A DNA stretch of 19,051 nucleotides. It comes from an uncultured Flavobacterium sp. Its GTDB lineage: Bacteria > Bacteroidota > Bacteroidia > Flavobacteriales > Flavobacteriaceae. Under the pieces are notes generated by a model. The model did no database searches, was not told the origin of the DNA, and was given only the letters and a program-made list of their open reading frames with translations. Location: NCBI RefSeq assembly GCF_946482535.1, contig NZ_CAMLRU010000028.1, forward strand, positions 1 to 19,051, written 5' to 3'. Shown here piece by piece: positions 8,666-15,539 of this stretch. Within the stretch, counting starts at the first letter, position 1; every line of letters starts with the position of its first letter. The position numbers and the translations under genes were made by a program.

Positions 8666-9376
8666 TACATGTAAAATTTCATCTTCAATGAGTAACTCTT
8701 CTCTGCGCAAACGGAGAAATATTTGAGCCACAGCAATCACATCCTTTTCACAATAAGTTACAATACGGTCAATGTCTTTTTCTACGTAAAAAACATGGGC
8801 TACTTGACTGCCGTCAATGTCACCTTTGGGCGAAGGAATACCCAGAATTTTGGTCAATAATTTTAAAGAAGTAAAATGCTTATAGTCACCAAATTTCCAC
8901 AACTCTAAAGTGTCTAAATGCGAGATTTCCCAAGGTTTTTTTCCGAACAAATTCAACTTCCCGGGAATTGGAATTTGGTTAATGATCATTCTTCGGGCAA
9001 TAAACGGGAAGTCAAATTCTTTGGCATTGTGACCGCAAAGTAAATGTTGCGCTCCGTTAAAGTGCGTGTCTAACAAGTTGGAAAAATCTTTTAGAATCTT
9101 TTTTTCTTCCCCAAAAAAGGAGGTTACCCTAAAATTTCTGATATCACTTTTATTGGCAAAATACCCAACGGAAATACAGACGATTTTACCAAACTCGGCC
9201 CAAATACCGGCGCGGTCATAAAAATCTTCAGGCGTGTATTCGTCGCGTCTTTGGTATTGCGTTTTTTGTTCCCAAAGCGATTTCATTTCGTCATCCAAAC
9301 TGTTGAAGTGTTCCTCTTCGGGAACGGTTTCTATATCGAGAAAGAGAATATTATTTAGTGGAATTTTTTCAATCAT
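8663..9376 (-). CDS. 3'-5' exonuclease, DNA polymerase B exo-like
   Basis: This 237-residue protein is a stand-alone DEDDy-type 3'-5' exonuclease related to the proofreading domain of family B polymerases. Motif I is LFLDIETVPE (Asp14, Glu16). Motif II lies in GHNAKEFDFPF (Asn117, Asp122). Motif III is YCEKD (Tyr208, Asp212). These are the expected metal-binding acids and the tyrosine. It has no polymerase part, signal peptide or membrane segment, so it probably acts in the cytoplasm on DNA ends; the actual substrate is unknown. It is the last gene of the leftward series and lies 64 bp after an alkyltransferase repair gene, which suits a role in DNA maintenance but does not prove it. Confidence 0.88.
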   Translation of the reverse strand: MIEKIPLNNILFLDIETVPEEEHFNSLDDEMKSLWEQKTQYQRRDEYTPEDFYDRAGIWAEFGKIVCISVGYFANKSDIRNFRVTSFFGEEKKILKDFSNLLDTHFNGAQHLLCGHNAKEFDFPFIARRMIINQIPIPGKLNLFGKKPWEISHLDTLELWKFGDYKHFTSLKLLTKILGIPSPKGDIDGSQVAHVFYVEKDIDRIVTYCEKDVIAVAQIFLRLRREELLIEDEILHV

Positions 9377-9440
9377 GATAAAAAATTAAGAAATAACTGA
9401 TTTAAAAGTACGGATTTATTTTAAATATGAAAGAAAAATT

Positions 9441-9911
9441 TTAAAAAAGTGATTGTTGCGGCGATGGATTTTCGTGTTCCAATAGCCATTTTTTGCGCCA
9501 CAAACCACCGGCATAACCGGTTAGCGAACCATCGGTACCGATAACGCGATGACACGGAACAACTATCCACAGTGGATTTCTGCCATTGGCGGAAGCTACG
9601 GCACGAATGGCTTTGACATCGCCCATTTTTTTGGATAAATCGAGATAAGACATAGTTTTGCCAAACGGAATGTTCAGCAATTCCTGCCACACTTTTTGTT
9701 GGAATTCGGTTCCCGAAGGGTTGATTTTGAAATCGAAATCTTGGCGGTTTCCGGCAAAATAGTCGTTGAGTTGGTTAACCGCTTCCTCTAAAACAGATGG
9801 AATTACAGCACTAACTTCTCCTTCTTCTAAAATAGAAATTACAGCAATACCGTTCTCATCGCCTTCAATTTTGGCAATGCCGAGTGGTGTTTTGAGGTAT
9901 GCGGTTTCCAT
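9441..9911 (-). CDS. ogt: Methylated-DNA--protein-cysteine S-methyltransferase
   Basis: This is a suicide DNA repair protein that takes the alkyl group from O6-alkylguanine onto its own cysteine. At 156 residues it is the short Ogt type without an Ada regulatory domain. The active site VVPCHRVIG (Cys120) and the following GYAGGLWRKKWLLEHE are typical. Residues about 68-110 (FQQKVWQELLNIPFGKT, then AIRAVASANGRNP) form the DNA-binding helix-turn-helix with the arginine finger region. It lies between the cytochrome and exonuclease genes on the same strand. The gap upstream holds a CACAAAG-type repeat. Confidence 0.95.
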   Translation of the reverse strand: METAYLKTPLGIAKIEGDENGIAVISILEEGEVSAVIPSVLEEAVNQLNDYFAGNRQDFDFKINPSGTEFQQKVWQELLNIPFGKTMSYLDLSKKMGDVKAIRAVASANGRNPLWIVVPCHRVIGTDGSLTGYAGGLWRKKWLLEHENPSPQQSLF

Positions 9912-9933
9912 TGGATAAAGTTAATTAATTTAA

Positions 9934-9969
9934 CCACAAAAGTCACAAAGCAAATACAAAGACACAAAG
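9934..9969. repeat. CACAAAG-like short repeats between cytochrome and ogt genes
   Basis: The 61-bp gap holds several related words: CCACAAAAG, TCACAAAG, ATACAAAG and ACACAAAG, spaced 9-10 bp apart. It is low-complexity, has no hairpin, and lies just upstream of the ogt start on the minus strand. No promoter element is clear within it. Confidence 0.6.
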
Positions 9970-9972
9970 AAA

Positions 9973-10347
9973 TTATTTCGAAAAAGTATAGATATAATCT
10001 TCCAAAGCTTTTAGTTCTTCGTCACTCATTTGTTTTGTAATGGCGAAGTTGGTTTTCATGGTTTCGTATTGACTTGGGTCGACTATTGGTTCGGCTTCTT
10101 CTTTGAGAAAGGCTACGATACTGCCGTTTTTTTCTTTGTAGATTTTGGCGATTTCGGCTATGCTTGGCCCAATGACTTTTTGGTCTGGCAAATGACAAGC
10201 GGTGCAAGTGCCTTTGCCGGAAAATAGTTCTTCTCCGGAAACGGCTACAGCCGATTCGTCGTGTTGGGGTTGATTTTTTGTTGGTTCAACTTCCTTTTTG
10301 CAAGAAGCGAAAGTGATGACTAATAGTAGTAATAATATCTTTTTCAT
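9973..10347 (-). CDS. c-type cytochrome lipoprotein
   Basis: This is a small (124-residue) monohaem cytochrome c. The N-terminus MKKILLLLLV leads to a lipobox with Cys16 (FASCKKE), so the protein should be a lipid-anchored periplasmic electron carrier. The haem site is CTACH (Cys48, Cys51, His52), followed by VIGPS, typical of class I cytochromes. Met97 or Met107 is the likely sixth iron ligand. The C-terminal helix (ELKALEDYIYTF) is also typical. It lies 109 bp after hemB on the same strand, so it would be expressed with the enzymes that make its cofactor if the repeat element in between allows read-through. Its electron partners cannot be told. Confidence 0.92.
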   Translation of the reverse strand: MKKILLLLLVITFASCKKEVEPTKNQPQHDESAVAVSGEELFSGKGTCTACHLPDQKVIGPSIAEIAKIYKEKNGSIVAFLKEEAEPIVDPSQYETMKTNFAITKQMSDEELKALEDYIYTFSK

Positions 10348-10377
10348 AGTTTACAAAAATACAATGCCATTCCTATT

Positions 10378-10459
10378 TAGCCCCGATTGGAGCTAGCTAC
10401 CACGTAGCGCGGAAAGCGGGAAAATGGATAACTGATTAATCCCGAGCCTTTCGCTCCTA
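10378..10459. repeat. Possible dispersed repeat element after hemB
   Basis: This 82-bp stretch fills the hemB-cytochrome gap and is more GC-rich than the other gaps. On the plus strand it opens TAGCCCCGAT and closes TTTCGCTCCTA. It contains a GCTAC/GTAGC hairpin (10396-10408) and the words GCGGAAAGCGGG and CCCGAGCCTTTCGC, which are loosely inverse. On the minus strand its first three bases are the hemB stop codon TAG. It resembles an element I recall in gaps of other Flavobacterium genomes; that it is a dispersed family is inference. Confidence 0.5.
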
Positions 10460-11455
10460 TTTTTGATTCAACAATATCGCCGCTTCTTTGGCAAAATAGG
10501 TCGAAATCAAACTCGCTCCGGCACGTTTGATGCACATGAGTTGCTCCATCATGATTTTGTCGTGGTCGAGCCAACCTCTTTCGGCAGCGGCTTTGATCAT
10601 AGCATATTCGCCCGACACATGGAAAACCGTTACGGGAACATTGACTGCATTTTTGACTTCGCGAACGATGTCTAGGTAAGCGATTCCGGGTTTTACCATG
10701 ACCATATCGGCGCCTTCTTCTACGTCCATTAAAGCTTCTTTGACGGCTTCGATGCGGTTGGCGTAGTCCATTTGGTAAGTCTTTTTGTCTTTGGGAACGA
10801 CTACATCGGCTTCTCTTGGTGCGCTGTCTAAAGCATCGCGAAACGGACCGTAAAACGCGGAAGCGTATTTGGCCGAATAACTCATAATCCCTACATGTTG
10901 AAAACCTGCAGCATCTAAACCTTGGCGCAAACGCAATACGCGTCCGTCCATCATGTCGCTTGGCGCTACAAAATCGGCTCCGGCTTGGGCGTGCGAAACA
11001 GCCATTTTTACCAAAGCGTCATTGGTGGCATCGTTAGCCACATCACCATTTTCGATGATACCGTCATGGCCATAAATCGAATATGGGTCGAGTGCAACAT
11101 CGGGCATGACAATCATTTCCGGACAAGCGGTTTTGATGTCACGAATGGCGCGTTGCATCAATCCGTTGGGATTCCAAGCTTCTTTGCCGGTGTTGTCTTT
11201 TAAACTTTCGTCGACTTTCACATAAATATTCACGGCGCGAATACCTAAAGCGAATAATTCCTTCACTTCTTCCACCGTTAAATCCAACGAACGACGGAAA
11301 ATACCCGGCATGGATGGGATTTCGGATTTATAATTTTCACCTTCGGCGATGAACATGGGGAACATGAAATCGGCCGGACTTAAAGTGGTTTCGCGGACTA
11401 ACGAACGAATGCTTTCGTTAACGCGTAATCTTCTGCCTCTTTGTAGTGGGAACAT
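10457..11455 (-). CDS. hemB: Delta-aminolevulinic acid dehydratase (porphobilinogen synthase)
   Basis: The enzyme condenses two 5-aminolevulinate molecules to porphobilinogen, the second common step of haem synthesis. At 332 residues it has full length. The two catalytic lysines are visible: Lys196 (SYSAKYASAFYGPFRDA) and Lys255 (MVKPGIAYLD), the latter forming the Schiff base. The usual zinc-site cysteines are absent: the region reads DVALDPYSIYGHDG, with Asp and Ala where zinc-dependent forms have Cys, so it belongs to the zinc-independent, magnesium-type group. It is the last hem gene of the leftward cluster. Its leader, including any ribosome binding site, is made of an AGCTNNN repeat array, and its stop codon is the first three bases of another repeat element. 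Confidence 0.97.
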   Translation of the reverse strand: MFPLQRGRRLRVNESIRSLVRETTLSPADFMFPMFIAEGENYKSEIPSMPGIFRRSLDLTVEEVKELFALGIRAVNIYVKVDESLKDNTGKEAWNPNGLMQRAIRDIKTACPEMIVMPDVALDPYSIYGHDGIIENGDVANDATNDALVKMAVSHAQAGADFVAPSDMMDGRVLRLRQGLDAAGFQHVGIMSYSAKYASAFYGPFRDALDSAPREADVVVPKDKKTYQMDYANRIEAVKEALMDVEEGADMVMVKPGIAYLDIVREVKNAVNVPVTVFHVSGEYAMIKAAAERGWLDHDKIMMEQLMCIKRAGASLISTYFAKEAAILLNQK

Positions 11456-11461
11456 ATATTT

Positions 11462-11493
11462 AGCTTTTAGCTGTTAGCTCTTAGCTTTCAGCG
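11462..11493. repeat. AGCTNNN heptad array, S23 gene to hemB
   Basis: AGCT occurs at 11462, 11469, 11476 and 11483, with AGC at 11490: an exact 7-bp period with variable three-base spacers. The array supplies the stop codon and last three residues (Ala-Glu-Ser) of the S23-type protein and the leader of hemB. Bases 11462-11478 are a 16/17 inverted match to 11861-11877 on the far side of the S23 gene. Confidence 0.85.
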
Positions 11494-11843
11494 TTATTTA
11501 ATTTTATTATTAATCCGTTGAGCATTTTTTTGACTTCCTCTATTTGTTTCAAAAGGATTTGGCCTTGCTCTTTTTCCAGAAAATTTAATTCAATGCTCAA
11601 AAATATTTGATATTCTAATTCATTGGCTGAACCGAATGATATGTAAAGGAATCGACAAAAATCTTTATCTGAGTTTCTTCCACAACCTTCAACAATATTA
11701 GTTGGAATGGATGACGCCGCTCTTTTGATTTGACTTGTTAAACCAAAAATTTCCTCTTTCGGAAAAGTTGGCAGCACTTTATAAACATCTAAAGTTAGCT
11801 GATGTGATTTCTCCCAAACTGAAAACTTCTTATAATCTCTCAT
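11481..11843 (-). CDS. Four-helix-bundle protein, S23 type
   Basis: This is a 120-residue protein of the family first found in intervening sequences of bacterial 23S rRNA genes, and related to the Avd accessory protein of diversity-generating retroelements. Visible family features are the start RDYKKFSVWEKSHQL, then the helix LTSQIKRAASSIPTNIVEG, then F-C-R-F-L-Y-I-S-F-G-S-A-N-E-L-E-Y-Q and a final long helix (KQIEEVKKMLNGLIIKL). The fold forms a pentamer with a basic surface; nucleic acid binding is suspected for relatives, and the role of free-standing genes is unknown. It interrupts the hemF-hemB order and is flanked by inverted AGCTNNN repeats, with its stop codon inside one of them. It has no evident link to haem, so insertion as a cassette is likely but inferred. 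Confidence 0.9.
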   Translation of the reverse strand: MRDYKKFSVWEKSHQLTLDVYKVLPTFPKEEIFGLTSQIKRAASSIPTNIVEGCGRNSDKDFCRFLYISFGSANELEYQIFLSIELNFLEKEQGQILLKQIEEVKKMLNGLIIKLNNAES

Positions 11844-11859
11844 CTCATTTACATCTGAT

Positions 11860-11884
11860 GGCTAATAGCTAAAAGCTGACAGCT
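11860..11884. repeat. AGCTNNN heptad array, hemF to S23 gene
   Basis: AGCT occurs at 11867, 11874 and 11881, with a variant GGCT at 11860, again at exactly 7-bp steps; 11853 (ATCT) may be a decayed fifth unit. The hemF stop codon TAG overlaps the last unit. Bases 11861-11877 are the inverted partner of 11462-11478. Confidence 0.85.
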
Positions 11885-12788
11885 AAATTATCCAGTCAAT
11901 TGGTTTTTCTAACACTTTAATTAATTTTTCTTCTTCGCTGCCCGCATCCGGATGATGGTCGTAAACCCATTGCACGTGTGGCGGTAAACTCATTAAAATT
12001 GATTCGATACGGCCGTTGGTTTTTAAACCGAAAAGCGTGCCTTTATCGTGTACCAAATTGAATTCGACATAACGCCCACGACGGATTTCCTGCCAGTTTC
12101 TTTGTTCCGGCGTATAACTTAATTCTTTTCTTCTTTCTACAATCGGAACATAGGCTTGCAGGAAACTGTTGCCGACTTCGGTTACGAAATTATACCAATC
12201 CTGCATGGTCATTTCATCAGTGGCTTTGCAGTAATCGAAGAACAAACCGCCGATACCACGAGCTTCGTTACGATGCGCATTCCAGAAATAGGCGTCGCAT
12301 TGCTTTTTGTATTTCGGATAAAATTCGGGATTGTGCTTGTCACAAGCGGTTTTGCAGGTTTGGTGAAAATGTTTAGCATCTTCTTCAAACAGATAATACG
12401 GCGTTAAATCTTGTCCGCCACCAAACCAGGAATTAATAACCTTTCCGTTATCATCGTACATTTCGAAATAACGCCAATTGGCATGCACTGTGGGCACCAT
12501 GGGATTTTTCGGGTGAATGACCAAGCTCAATCCGCAAGCGAAAAAATCAGCTTCGCCAACGCCGAACATCTTTTGCATGGTATCGGGCAATTTACCGTGA
12601 ACCGCTGAAATGTTGACACCACCTTTTTCGAAAACCAGACCGTTTTCAATCACACGGGTTCTTCCGCCACCGCCTTCGGGACGTTGCCAAAGGTCTTCGC
12701 GGAACTTTGCTACGCCATCAACAGCTTCCAAAGCGGCACAGATTTGGTCTTGGAGTTGAAGTATGTATGGGTAAAATTGATCTTTCAT
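11883..12788 (-). CDS. hemF: Coproporphyrinogen III oxidase, oxygen-dependent
   Basis: The enzyme converts coproporphyrinogen III to protoporphyrinogen IX by two oxidative decarboxylations using O2, in the cytoplasm. At 301 residues it matches the family length. Typical stretches are the N-terminal R-P-E-G-G-G-G-R-T-R-V, VHANWRYFEM (His102 in a conserved active-site position), WFGGGQDLTPYY, and the signature AHRNEARGIGGLFFDY. The C-terminal RRGRYVEFNLVHDKGTLFGL is also diagnostic. Dependence on oxygen suggests an aerobic host; the oxygen-independent hemN is not in this window. Repeat arrays lie both upstream (to hemE) and at its stop codon. Confidence 0.97.
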   Translation of the reverse strand: MKDQFYPYILQLQDQICAALEAVDGVAKFREDLWQRPEGGGGRTRVIENGLVFEKGGVNISAVHGKLPDTMQKMFGVGEADFFACGLSLVIHPKNPMVPTVHANWRYFEMYDDNGKVINSWFGGGQDLTPYYLFEEDAKHFHQTCKTACDKHNPEFYPKYKKQCDAYFWNAHRNEARGIGGLFFDYCKATDEMTMQDWYNFVTEVGNSFLQAYVPIVERRKELSYTPEQRNWQEIRRGRYVEFNLVHDKGTLFGLKTNGRIESILMSLPPHVQWVYDHHPDAGSEEEKLIKVLEKPIDWII

Positions 12789-12794
12789 TTTGTT

Positions 12795-12826
12795 AGCTTT
12801 TAGCTAAAAGCTGTCAGCTGACAGCT
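12795..12826. repeat. AGCTNNN heptad array, hemE to hemF
   Basis: AGCT occurs at 12795, 12802, 12809, 12816 and 12823, five units with a strict 7-bp period. It contains two perfect 18-bp palindromes, AGCTTTTAGCTAAAAGCT (12795-12812) and AGCTGTCAGCTGACAGCT (12809-12826), that share one AGCT. The hemE stop codon TAG overlaps its edge, and the hemF start is 6 bp away on the other side. Confidence 0.9.
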
Positions 12827-13847
12827 ATTTATATTCTTTTACTGCTTCGATAAACGCCTTGGCGTGATCTACCGGAATGTTAGGTAAAATGCCGTGGCCA
12901 AGGTTTACGATGTAATTGTCTTTGCCGAATTCGTCTATCATTTCGTGTACCATTTTTTTGATGGTTGGTATAGGCGATAACAAACGACTTGGGTCAAAGT
13001 TTCCTTGTAAGGTGATTTTGCCACCGGTTAAATAACGGGCGTTTCTTGGTGAACATGTCCAGTCAACACCTAAGGCTGATGCTTTGGATTTGGCCATATC
13101 GTTTAAGGCAAACCAACATCCTTTTCCGAACACGATTACTTTGGTTTCTTCGGCTAAAGCTTCTACGATTTGATTAATGTATTGCCAAGAGAATTCTTTA
13201 TAGTCTTCCGGAGACAACATGCCACCCCACGAATCGAAAATTTGAATAGCATTACAACCGGCTTTTACTTTTTCTTTTAAGTATAAAATGGTCGTATCTG
13301 TGATTTTTTGTAATAAAGTATGCGCTGCTACCGGATTGGAGAAACAAAATCCTTTGGCGGTGTCGAAACTTTTAGAGCCTTTTCCTTCTACGGCATAACA
13401 GAAAATCGTCCAAGGCGAACCGGCAAAACCAATTAACGGCACTTCGTCGTTCAGCATTTCTTTGGTCAGTTTTACGGCATTCATTACGTAACCCAAGGTT
13501 TCATGAATATTCGGCACAAAAACCTGATTGACTTGTTCCATCGTGCGAATCGGATTGGGAATGATTGGTCCCAAATTGTCTTTCAATTCTACGTGGATTC
13601 CCATCGCTCTTGGCACTACCAAGATATCCGAGAACAAAATAGCCGCATCCGGTTTTACAATTCGGATAGGCTGAACCGTGATTTCTGCCGCTAATTCCGG
13701 CGTTTCACATCGGGTAAAGAAATCATATTTGTCGCGTAACGCTCTGAATTCGGGTAAATATCTTCCTGCTTGTCTCATCATCCAAACCGGCGGACGTTCA
13801 ACCGTTTCGTTGTTTAAGGCGCGTAGGAATAAATCGTTTTTAATCAT
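12825..13847 (-). CDS. hemE: Uroporphyrinogen decarboxylase
   Basis: The enzyme removes four carboxyl groups from uroporphyrinogen III to give coproporphyrinogen III. At 340 residues it has full length. The N-terminal signature [15 protein letters not shown] holds the arginines that bind substrate carboxylates. Further family marks are [11 protein letters not shown] (with the essential Asp), [27 protein letters not shown] and the C-terminal [14 protein letters not shown]. It is a soluble dimer in the cytoplasm. It follows hemD after 30 bp that hold a small hairpin, and its stop codon lies in the AGCTNNN array before hemF. Confidence 0.97.
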   Translation of the reverse strand: MIKNDLFLRALNNETVERPPVWMMRQAGRYLPEFRALRDKYDFFTRCETPELAAEITVQPIRIVKPDAAILFSDILVVPRAMGIHVELKDNLGPIIPNPIRTMEQVNQVFVPNIHETLGYVMNAVKLTKEMLNDEVPLIGFAGSPWTIFCYAVEGKGSKSFDTAKGFCFSNPVAAHTLLQKITDTTILYLKEKVKAGCNAIQIFDSWGGMLSPEDYKEFSWQYINQIVEALAEETKVIVFGKGCWFALNDMAKSKASALGVDWTCSPRNARYLTGGKITLQGNFDPSRLLSPIPTIKKMVHEMIDEFGKDNYIVNLGHGILPNIPVDHAKAFIEAVKEYK

Positions 13848-13861
13848 AATTTTAATTGCTG

Positions 13862-13877
13862 TTTGGCTGTGGCCAAA
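13862..13877. other. Small stem-loop between hemD and hemE
   Basis: TTTGGC and GCCAAA pair around a TGTG loop (6 bp, no T-run). It lies directly after the hemD stop and 14 bp before the hemE start, so it could affect mRNA stability or hemE translation; no function is shown. Confidence 0.5.
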
Positions 13878-14549
13878 TTATATTTTGTTAAAAAATTCTA
13901 TACTCTTTATAATGGTACTTTCAATATTGGGCTGATTGGCTATAACCACTTTGTTGGTAATTCCTCTCAGTGCTTTGGCTGTTGTGCCGCCGATACTGAA
14001 GCAAACCTCATCTCGGATACTATTGGTTTTCAAAAAACTTTGCACGCCGGACGGACTGAAAAATAAAATTCCGTTTAAATCATCCGCGGCTTGATGTGGC
14101 GTTAAAACAGTTTCATATACTTCAATTTCTTCAAAAACTATTTCAGCTAATTTTAAGGAGTCGGGCAATATATCCCTTCTCAAATTCCCGCAAAAGAACG
14201 TAAAGCTGCTTTTAAAATATTGGTTACAAATCATCGAAGCCAATTCTGAGGCATAATCCGAACTTGCGATGACTTCAAAACCGTTTTGCTCTAATAATGC
14301 CCTTGTTTTTTCGCCTACGCAGAAACACTTTCGGGTTTTGATTTCGGCTATTTTTTCATGTGCTAAAACACTTTCGACCGCGTTTTGGCTCGTGAAAATT
14401 AAATAGTCATTGATGGTTTTAAGGTCGAAATGCTTGTTGACTACCTTGATAAAATCGGCTTCTTCCACTGCAAAATTCGCGCTCAACAGCAGTTGCTTTT
14501 GGTTGTCCGTAAGCTTCTTGGTTGACAATATGCGAATTTGGGTTTCCAT
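13878..14549 (-). CDS. hemD: Uroporphyrinogen-III synthase
   Basis: This enzyme closes and inverts ring D of hydroxymethylbilane to form uroporphyrinogen III. The family is poorly conserved, and the call rests on length (223 residues), two similar half-domains and short motifs: LIFTSQNAVESV in the first half, CFCVGEKTRALLEQNGF, and ILFFSPSGVQSFL with CFSIGGTTAKAL in the second. Its place directly after hemC, with only 2 bp between the hemC stop and its ATG, strongly supports the assignment. Translation is probably coupled to hemC. Confidence 0.93.
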   Translation of the reverse strand: METQIRILSTKKLTDNQKQLLLSANFAVEEADFIKVVNKHFDLKTINDYLIFTSQNAVESVLAHEKIAEIKTRKCFCVGEKTRALLEQNGFEVIASSDYASELASMICNQYFKSSFTFFCGNLRRDILPDSLKLAEIVFEEIEVYETVLTPHQAADDLNGILFFSPSGVQSFLKTNSIRDEVCFSIGGTTAKALRGITNKVVIANQPNIESTIIKSIEFFNKI

Positions 14550-14551
14550 CG

Positions 14552-15538
14552 TTATACTTTGGGTTTGAGTTGCTTTTTGATTTCAACCATCAAGTCACTT
14601 CCGCCGCTTTCCAAAATTTCTTGTGCCAAATGAAAGCCTAATTTTTTCCATTCCGAAATATCAACCGCTTTCTTGATTTCAAATTTCTGTTTTCCATCGA
14701 GCGAAAGCAAGCATCCGTGAAATTCTATCGTGTCATCATGCTGATTGTATTTGGCCAAAGCTCCGATTGGCGCAGTACAACCGCCTTCTAACGTTCTTAA
14801 AAATTGTCTTTCTATATAAGTACAAACTTCGGTTTCAATATCGTTTAATTGTGAAACGGCATCAATCGTATAATTGTCATTTCCCATGGCTACCACTACC
14901 ATAGCACCTTGTGCAGGCGCCGGAATCATCCAATCGAGAGCCTCCCCAACCCCTCCAAAAGAGGGGCTTTTTATTTGGAATGATTTTGCTCCCTCTCCTT
15001 TGGAGAGGTCTGGGGTGAGGCTTAATCTTTCCAAACCTGCTGCCGCAAAAACGGCTCCACTCCAATCGTTATCTTGTAACTTTTGCATACGCGTATTCAC
15101 GTTGCCTCTTAAATCTACTACAGTATGATTGGGGTATTTGTTGAGCCATTGGGCTTGTCGGCGTAAACTTCCGGTGGCAATGGTGGCTTTTTCGGTTAAA
15201 AAATCGGTGTTGCCTTTGTGGACCAAAATATCCAACACATTGGCTCTTGGCAAAACCGCTGCTTGTACAATTCCGATAGGTAAAGCTGTAGGCACATCTT
15301 TCATGGAATGCACGGCAATATCTACTTCGCCATTAATCATGGCGATGTCTAAGGTTTTAGTAAAGATTCCGGTGATACCAAGTTCATAAAGCGGTTTGTC
15401 TAAAATGATATCGCCTTGGGATTTAACCGCTACAATTTCGGTGGAATAGCCTAAATCGTTAAGTTTTTTTTGGACAGTGTGAGCTTGCCAAAGAGCGAGT
15501 TCGCTATCGCGCGTTCCTATTCTGATTGTTTTGGCCAT
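14552..15538 (-). CDS. hemC: Hydroxymethylbilane synthase with an in-frame repeat insertion
   Basis: The enzyme joins four porphobilinogen units into hydroxymethylbilane. Family marks are R-I-G-T-R-D-S-E-L-A-L-W-Q near the start, HSMKDVP (with the catalytic Asp81), GSLRRQAQ and DLRGNVNTR. Cys254 in LEGGCTAPIG should carry the dipyrromethane cofactor. The protein is 328 residues, somewhat longer than usual (about 300-315). The extra length falls between GLERL and LDWMIPAPAQGA: residues 173-200 are encoded exactly by an 84-bp imperfect palindrome and are Gly/Ser/Lys-rich, unlike any family sequence there. All recognised catalytic motifs are intact, so the enzyme is probably active with a surface loop at this point. 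It starts 1 bp after the hemA stop. Confidence 0.96.
   Translation of the reverse strand: MAKTIRIGTRDSELALWQAHTVQKKLNDLGYSTEIVAVKSQGDIILDKPLYELGITGIFTKTLDIAMINGEVDIAVHSMKDVPTALPIGIVQAAVLPRANVLDILVHKGNTDFLTEKATIATGSLRRQAQWLNKYPNHTVVDLRGNVNTRMQKLQDNDWSGAVFAAAGLERLSLTPDLSKGEGAKSFQIKSPSFGGVGEALDWMIPAPAQGAMVVVAMGNDNYTIDAVSQLNDIETEVCTYIERQFLRTLEGGCTAPIGALAKYNQHDDTIEFHGCLLSLDGKQKFEIKKAVDISEWKKLGFHLAQEILESGGSDLMVEIKKQLKPKV
14939..15022. repeat. 84-bp palindromic element inside hemC
   Basis: The element has ends AGCCTC (14939-14944) and GAGGCT (15017-15022). Inside are two hairpins: CCCCTC/GAGGGG (14950-14966) and a perfect CCTCTCC/GGAGAGG with a TTT loop (14992-15008). The outer arms also pair imperfectly over about 20 bp. 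The length is 28 codons exactly, with no stop in the hemC frame. The CCCTCTCC...GGAGAGG...GGGGTGAGG wording resembles a repeat I recall from gaps in many Bacteroidota genomes. Confidence 0.85.
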
Positions 15539-15539
15539 C

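Noticed and set aside
9421..9690. Open frame overlapping the ogt gene on the same strand
   Set aside because: It is the ogt sequence in another frame, while the real frame has the full active site.
11462..12826. AGCTNNN arrays as a CRISPR array
   Set aside because: Units are 7 bp with three-base spacers, and no cas genes are present.
14874..15128. Open frames on both strands over the hemC insertion, read as small genes
   Set aside because: They come from the palindromic element and from the strand opposite hemC; neither has a leader or a recognisable product.
14552..15538. hemC as a broken gene because of the insertion
   Set aside because: The reading frame is open through the element, and the catalytic Asp and cofactor Cys regions are intact.
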